A stretch of DNA of 11,013 nt from JAOABV01 sp964473505 (GTDB lineage: Bacteria; Hydrothermota; Tepidihabitantia; Tepidihabitantales; CAIPLT01), in NCBI GenBank assembly GCA_964473505.1, contig CAYYPG010000071.1, positions 1 to 11,013 of the forward strand. Reading direction: 5' to 3'. Positions within the stretch are counted from its first letter, which is position 1. Every line of letters starts with the position of its first letter. Of this stretch, positions 8,001 through 11,013 are shown in pieces. The notes under the pieces were generated by a model. That model searched no databases and had not been told where the DNA came from. It saw only the letters and a list, made by a program, of their open reading frames with translations. The position numbers were made by a program, and so were the translations under genes.

Positions 8001-9093
8001 AACCATTCCCGCATTACCCAATCTGATGTCGCCAATTAATGCGCAACCCAACACTTTCCAACCCGGAGCCACAATACGCTGTCAAGCCCCTAATTTAGGA
8101 GAAACTTATTCAACCGCGGTTTATTCCAACAAATGGCTGCGCCGATATGAATCAGAAGTCGGTACAATCTTCTATGCCCTATCAGGCTATGAAATCTTTC
8201 GGGGAACCGGACGTTCGATCAATGATACAATGCGCTTTAGTTTTGTTGTACCCTTAGGACTTCCCCGATATATCCGTTATGATGTTTTACCAGGTGCTGG
8301 TGGTGGCTATTATACTGAAATTCCTCACACCTCGCGCATCAGTGCTATTAGTTATGATTCAAGACAAAATAAGATTTATAGTTTTAGAAAAGATACTATT
8401 GTCTTTGATACCACCATTGCTCCAATTACTGATTTCTTTGGTCCGAAAATTGATTTCTACTTTAATGAGAAAAAGATTAATAATTATGACCTTATGCCCC
8501 AACAATTTATCCTTGAAGGCATTTTAACTGATACTTCGGGCATTTTTTTAGCACCGGTTACTGGTAATTATTATCCCCGACTTATTATTAAAAAACCGAA
8601 TCGGACGATTCTCTATGATGTAGATTTAACCCCATATTTTAATTATGATATTGGCAACTTTACTCAAGGTCGATTCTCGTATCCAGTTGATTTAGATACT
8701 GGCGACTGTACGATTATCTGTCAAGCCTCAGATAATCTTTTAAACACGACTCAAGATTCAGTAAATGTTAAGGTAGTCAAAGACCGAAGGTTGATTATTG
8801 ACAAAGTCTTATCCTATACAGCGCCCAATAGCCAAAATGTTTATTTTACATTTGAATTGTCCCAAGTCAGTTATGTCCAAATCAAAATTTATACGATTGC
8901 TGGCAGATTAATAAAGACATTACCAGAAAGATATTGTCCTTTTGGTTATAATCAGATTGAATGGAATGGCAAAGATGAAGACGGCATAACACCGGCTAAT
9001 GGTGTTTATCTCTATAAAATCACTGCTCGTTCCTATCAATCGGGTAAAGAAGAGATGAACTCGGTTATAGAAAAGTTTATTCTAATGCGCTAA
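4999..9093 (+). CDS. Secreted gingipain-like C25 cysteine peptidase, PorU-like (type IX secretion)
   Basis: 1364 residues. A signal peptide covers about 1-24 (ending VSVLFSA), giving export across the inner membrane. From about 284 the segment WYKIKVESTGVYKLTYDELRRAGI followed by IDPRTIRLFNIG is characteristic of the N-terminal region of PorU, the T9SS sortase, and its relatives. The C25 catalytic domain runs from about 637 to 1005. His885 lies in YFGHGSG and Cys919 in FFGSCGVGRFD, spaced as in gingipains, and the domain closes with YHLFGDPA near 995. Residues about 1285-1350 form a FlgD-Ig-like module with IYTIAGRLIKTL and DGITPANGVYLYKI, typical of C-terminal sorting-type domains. It may be the sortase itself or a secreted client peptidase; length and N-terminal match favour PorU-like. 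Catalytic residues are present, so it is probably active. No other T9SS component lies in the window. The stop is TAA. Confidence 0.88.
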   Translation: MRKLLTLNHLAVSIFLLVSVLFSATTNWQIYQPAPDIQEIPQPKKSISGSTTPFLTDDFLTNQSSTLEIKPPTTTKITIIKSDNTGLSFRCEFTEDALTQQNIIIGNQTFTIFKIEGTSRKELPSVFDLPSQDILIGIPQQGDITITTNVISQSVFNNINLAPVPLQFWDKEPVYQLNPSYTKNFLYPENICEVSEIGYLRDIRIARIKIAPIQYQYQHKRAIINYSFVVQIHFSEPGQIDYRSDYFDGLVQELLLNGKDAVYWKNTPLFNPINPRFPQGFLNWYKIKVESTGVYKLTYDELRRAGIPIKLIDPRTIRLFNIGDCTSNVYYPDTMMEIPIYITGESDGTFDKDDYILFYGLSPSRYNLTRTKFYTNPFTRYNYYWLTWGTSLSLSGYGKRIEQVSSITLSNPKNSAPNFVHLEQDRDCPARSGLLWIWELFSKEAGVDAKTFDINLDLFNPESLFSISGRFWGKSTANYLKVGINNNYLDTFYFSGGETGPPPFDFIINRRLPLSLNNTINFTLYNTSGQEVFFDYLDIHYSQKLAFLPKMRDLYFYALPGTQAFAITRSKNKPIVWDITNYNAPKMISGYYKNQDTLIFGLTHYDTTFYCISDEINARKVLSIESRTIGRTLNYGNIHYFIITPDELYANALLLENYRKNNIVGIPQAQVKAVPLSAIYDDFTFGIEEPGAIKRLFQKYRPYWGLLLGDGTYDYRNILQLTNFPSVPPYERGYDIDFQVYSFNALSVDAWYADFDGNGTTPDMMLGRITARNNTEIRNFYDKLIDYESKRALGMWNKRIILLSDDEWKGQGSVDYGFWFEHISNNENLELFLTLNTAQLFSHYEPIKIYLTEYPFNDIREKRLAREALLKEINTGVSLLVYFGHGSGFQITNEQVLKLEHLPMIRNGRRNLIAFFGSCGVGRFDDTKFEALTEELVRKQDGAIATIGASKATFSGDNYLFAKMFFQKLISQPESTLGRSFLFACYTTPPNHYYHLFGDPATIPALPNLMSPINAQPNTFQPGATIRCQAPNLGETYSTAVYSNKWLRRYESEVGTIFYALSGYEIFRGTGRSINDTMRFSFVVPLGLPRYIRYDVLPGAGGGYYTEIPHTSRISAISYDSRQNKIYSFRKDTIVFDTTIAPITDFFGPKIDFYFNEKKINNYDLMPQQFILEGILTDTSGIFLAPVTGNYYPRLIIKKPNRTILYDVDLTPYFNYDIGNFTQGRFSYPVDLDTGDCTIICQASDNLLNTTQDSVNVKVVKDRRLIIDKVLSYTAPNSQNVYFTFELSQVSYVQIKIYTIAGRLIKTLPERYCPFGYNQIEWNGKDEDGITPANGVYLYKITARSYQSGKEEMNSVIEKFILMR

Positions 9094-9159
9094 TCGGTGA
9101 TAAAAAAATATTATCTAAAAATAATAAGCTTATGTTAAATAGTAATTTTTAACCATTAC

Positions 9160-9165
9160 AAGGAG
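9160..9165 (+). promoter_or_regulatory. Shine-Dalgarno of the coiled-coil gene
   Basis: AAGGAG lies seven bases before the ATG at 9173 and fixes that start. Its presence here and before the gene at 2065 shows that the genome does use Shine-Dalgarno sequences, which makes their absence before the peptidase, chrA, sigma and queH starts meaningful. Confidence 0.85.
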
Positions 9166-9172
9166 ATAAAAT

Positions 9173-9472
9173 ATGCCGATTTTGTGGGAAGATGTCAAAA
9201 ATTGGTTAAAAGATAAAACGGAATTTGCCCTCAAAGAAGCCGAAGATTTAACTTATAAAGGCAAAATCAAACTCCAACTATTCTCTTTAGAACGAGAAAA
9301 AGAACGATTGCTCCAAGAATTAGGCATGCAGTTTTACCACGAATACCAGAAACAAGCAGAAACTGTAACGACTATAACTATAAATGAAAAAATGTTCGGT
9401 ATCATCAACCGCATCCAAAAGACTGAAGAAAAAATCAAACAGAAAAAAGAAGAATTAAAAACTGTAAAATAG
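9173..9472 (+). CDS. Small charged coiled-coil protein, function unknown
   Basis: 99 residues with a strong Shine-Dalgarno. I do not recognise a family. The sequence is dominated by Lys, Glu and Leu. Residues 1-30 form an amphipathic helix (LWEDVKNWLKDKTEFALKEA), about 36-60 are heptad-like (LFSLEREKERLLQELGMQFY), a short beta-like TVTTITINEKMF follows, and about 76-99 are again a basic coiled coil. There are no cysteines, signal peptide or membrane segment, so it should be cytoplasmic. It begins 79 bases after the peptidase gene with no obvious terminator between, so it could be co-transcribed, but nothing ties it to secretion. The length, composition, ribosome site and stop (TAG) make it a real gene. 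Confidence 0.82.
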   Translation: MPILWEDVKNWLKDKTEFALKEAEDLTYKGKIKLQLFSLEREKERLLQELGMQFYHEYQKQAETVTTITINEKMFGIINRIQKTEEKIKQKKEELKTVK

Positions 9473-10026
9473 TTTTATCAAACCATAAGACTGACAAGAT
9501 TAAATAACACCAAAACCATTTTATCGTATTGGATTTAGACAAATCCTTAAAGCAAGAGAAGACTAAAATCAAACGAAACCGAAATTATCTGACAGGACTA
9601 AAATTAAACACCTAAAACAAACAGGGTCGCAAAAAAGAAATCCAATAACTAACCTAATTTGTAATAAGTTCATAATGAAATGACCGCCAACCAAATGAAA
9701 TTGAAATGCTTAAAGAGTAGTGTGCCACTCATACACGTAAAAACCGGTAAATTTCTATTAACCAACATAATATGGAAGCGACACTATTATTGAATTCTGG
9801 TGGATTTTATATCCGTCATACCCTTATAATCTTAAAAAGTTGAAATGTCAAAAATGCAAATTAGACTATTATTGATATCTATATATTGACTATTATAATA
9901 ATAAGAATTACTCAAAAACATTACCCTTAAAATGTCAATAAACACAAATTAGATGAAACTATAATATAACAAAAATAAGAATGATTCAAAAATTATTGCC
10001 CGCAGGATACTAATAAACCTAATTAG
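9473..10026. other. Non-coding region before queH, A-rich then tandemly repeated
   Basis: No gene is supported. From about 9541 to 9660 the + strand is strongly A-biased (about half A, under one fifth T), which is unlike the more balanced gaps elsewhere. It contains a 34-codon open stretch rich in Lys, Arg and Asn that may be chance. From about 9817 onward, imperfect repeats lead up to and include the queH start codon. Confidence 0.5.
9900..9959 (+). repeat. Imperfect tandem repeat copy 1, containing a dead duplicate of the queH start
   Basis: This 60-base unit aligns with 9974-10033 at roughly three quarters identity with one-base gaps. The left end AATAAGAAT and the right end AATTAGATGAAAC are exact. 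The ATG AAA here is followed by CTA TAA, so it opens a dead reading frame. A more degenerate third unit may lie at about 9817-9865 (CATACCCTTATAAT and AAATTAGA). Confidence 0.65.
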
Positions 10027-10033
10027 ATGAAAC
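9974..10033 (+). repeat. Imperfect tandem repeat copy 2, containing the real queH start
   Basis: This is the second unit of the 74-base-period repeat. Its right end supplies the true queH ATG at 10027 and the next four bases. Because the unit spans the start codon, either the queH 5' end was duplicated leftwards or the unit has a role at the start of the message. Confidence 0.65.
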
Positions 10034-10554
10034 CTAAGCTTCTACTTCATATTTGTTGTGGCGTGTGTGCCAGCCAAATCCTCAGACGTTTGCAAGAAAA
10101 CTATGAGGTCATTGGTTACTTTTATAATCCCAATATTGAACCACCCGACGAATATCGACATCGGCTATTAGCCACCGAGAAATTACTCTCACATTGTAAT
10201 GTTCCGTTAATATACGGCAAGTATGAAAGCCAACAATGGTATTTGGCAATAAAGGGTTTTGAACACTGGGCAGAGGGTGGCCCAAGATGTTGGCGTTGTT
10301 TCCGAATTCGCTTAGAAGCAACTGCCGAACAAGCCCAAAGCCGTTCAATTCGATATTATGCAACCACCTTAACTGCCAGTCCTTATAAAAATGCTCGAAT
10401 AATCAATATCTTAGGCCAAAAAATTGGTCAAAAATATCGCATAAATTTTATTGAGACCAACTATAAATTAGAAGATAAAGATTTCCAACTCAGTAAAAAA
10501 CTGGATTTATATCGACAGAAATATTGCGGTTGTATCTATAGTGCTGGATTTTAA
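10027..10554 (+). CDS. queH: Epoxyqueuosine reductase QueH
   Basis: 175 residues, the usual size for QueH (formerly DUF208). It reduces epoxyqueuosine to queuosine at the wobble base of tRNAs with GUN anticodons, the last step of the pathway, replacing the unrelated cobalamin enzyme QueG. The family's cysteine pattern is complete: HICCGVC with Cys10, Cys11 and Cys14; GPRCWRC with Cys88 and Cys91; and YCGC with Cys167 and Cys169 near the C-terminus. These include the iron-sulfur ligands. The segments GYFYNPNIEPPDEYRHR and YYATTLTASPYKN are also typical. The enzyme is cytoplasmic. The start is fixed because the essential CC pair lies only nine residues in. There is no Shine-Dalgarno. No other queuosine gene is in the window. 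The stop is TAA. Confidence 0.95.
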   Translation: MKPKLLLHICCGVCASQILRRLQENYEVIGYFYNPNIEPPDEYRHRLLATEKLLSHCNVPLIYGKYESQQWYLAIKGFEHWAEGGPRCWRCFRIRLEATAEQAQSRSIRYYATTLTASPYKNARIINILGQKIGQKYRINFIETNYKLEDKDFQLSKKLDLYRQKYCGCIYSAGF

Positions 10555-10641
10555 AGCAACCTAAAAAGTTAAATTCAACCATCAATATTCCCAACCAATT
10601 AACCGAAACTGCTATTAGATAGCGCATCGCAATAAGCAATT

Positions 10642-10804
10642 TTTTCTCATAGCGCCTTGACAAAAAGATGTTAATAGTTATCGGTAATGTATAATATTTT
10701 GCAGAAATTCAGTATCAATATGTTAAAGAAAAAGATATATCCTCTTCCTTATTTTAAAAAGGAAAGCATACCTCTGGAAGAAAAACTAATTTACACAAAA
10801 ATCT
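10642..10804 (-). repeat. Dispersed upstream repeat, copy B (inverted, decayed gene start)
   Basis: Read on the minus strand, this matches the leader of the C25 peptidase gene through to its first codons. The strongest block is 10718-10746. Copy B keeps an ATG AGA AAA at 10650-10642, but the TTGACA and TATAAT boxes of copy A are not preserved. The coding frame after the ATG hits TAA within 12 codons. One inserted base after the third codon would open a hydrophobic stretch (LLIAMRYLIAVSV) resembling a signal peptide. It looks like the decayed front end of a paralogous exported-protein gene whose body is gone, converging on queH. Confidence 0.6.
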
Positions 10805-10911
10805 GACCTTTCCACTTAATTTCCATTCTTACACCAAAGTCTTTTTTGCAATAGAGCGCACTTGTTCTTTATCTTTCAAACACTACTTTCTGTCATCTTT
10901 TGATAAACATA

Positions 10912-10937
10912 AAAACATTAGTTATAACTAATGTTTT
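10912..10937. repeat. Perfect 26-bp palindrome
   Basis: AAAACATTAGTTA and its reverse complement TAACTAATGTTTT abut without a spacer. As RNA it gives a hairpin with a stem of up to 12 bp and a tight AT loop; as DNA it is a fully symmetric site for a dimeric regulator. No gene lies close on the left, and the right side leaves the window, so an operator or terminator for an outside gene are equally open. Confidence 0.7.
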
Positions 10938-11013
10938 AGACAAGACAGATTTTTAGATAAGTTATTGTTTTTTATAGAGATCTTGCATTTTGCCCTAAAA
11001 AGAGGGTACAGTT

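Larger units (their letters stand above)
10555..11013. other. Non-coding right end with decayed inverted duplicate
   Basis: No intact gene is supported in these 459 bases. The middle part, 10642-10804, is the inverted copy of the peptidase upstream region. Bases 10555-10650 on the minus strand read like a broken signal-peptide start. A perfect palindrome lies at 10912-10937. Nothing clear is seen from 10938 to the edge. Confidence 0.55.

Noticed and set aside
5401..8527. Several shorter open frames on either strand inside the peptidase gene
   Set aside because: They lack ribosome sites and family features and lie in the shadow of a gene with clear catalytic motifs.
4700..9890. Similarity between 4704-4780 and 9817-9890 (CATACCC, TTATAAT, TGCAAAT in the same order)
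   Set aside because: The shared words are short, separated by different distances, and mostly AT-rich, so I could not separate this from chance by eye.

Overview
This is an AT-rich bacterial chromosomal window with seven confident protein genes, all on the + strand, separated by unusually long, very AT-rich gaps (about 430 to 800 bases) that contain decayed or duplicated sequence. A T9SS-style C25 peptidase (PorU-like) with a FlgD-Ig-like C-terminal module, a QueH-type epoxyqueuosine reductase, low GC and the mix of leaderless and Shine-Dalgarno starts suggest a diderm bacterium of the Bacteroidota/FCB neighbourhood or a candidate phylum such as WOR-3/Stahlbacteria. That placement is inference from protein style; no rRNA or other marker is present.

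Layout. 1-807: long non-coding leader with two related AT-rich inverted repeats. 808-2676: a three-gene operon of ECF sigma factor, zinc-finger anti-sigma factor with one membrane helix, and an exported Spy/CnrX-like helical protein with a His/Cys-rich N-terminus, closed by a strong intrinsic terminator at 2698-2733. 3111-4313: a two-domain ChrA chromate transporter, followed directly by an in-frame, diverged second copy of its own C-terminus (4314-4412). 4999-9093: a 1364-residue secreted gingipain-like C25 peptidase behind a perfect sigma-70 promoter whose spacing predicts a leaderless mRNA. 9173-9472: a small coiled-coil protein of unknown role. 10027-10554: queH. 10555-11013: an inverted, decayed copy of the region upstream of the peptidase gene, and a perfect 26-bp palindrome.

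How the genes fit together. The sigma/anti-sigma/exported-sensor order is reminiscent of the CnrYXH type of envelope metal-sensing system. A chromate transporter follows, although a terminator lies between, so shared regulation is only a hypothesis. The peptidase is probably part of, or a client of, a type IX secretion pathway. QueH makes queuosine for tRNA and is unrelated to its neighbours.

The most notable non-gene signal is that three of the gaps carry duplicated gene ends. The peptidase upstream region through its start codon has a copy in reverse orientation near the right edge. The queH start region has an upstream copy 74 bases away. The chrA 3' end is repeated 108 bases (36 codons) downstream. 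This looks like a genome in which gene edges are duplicated and then decay.
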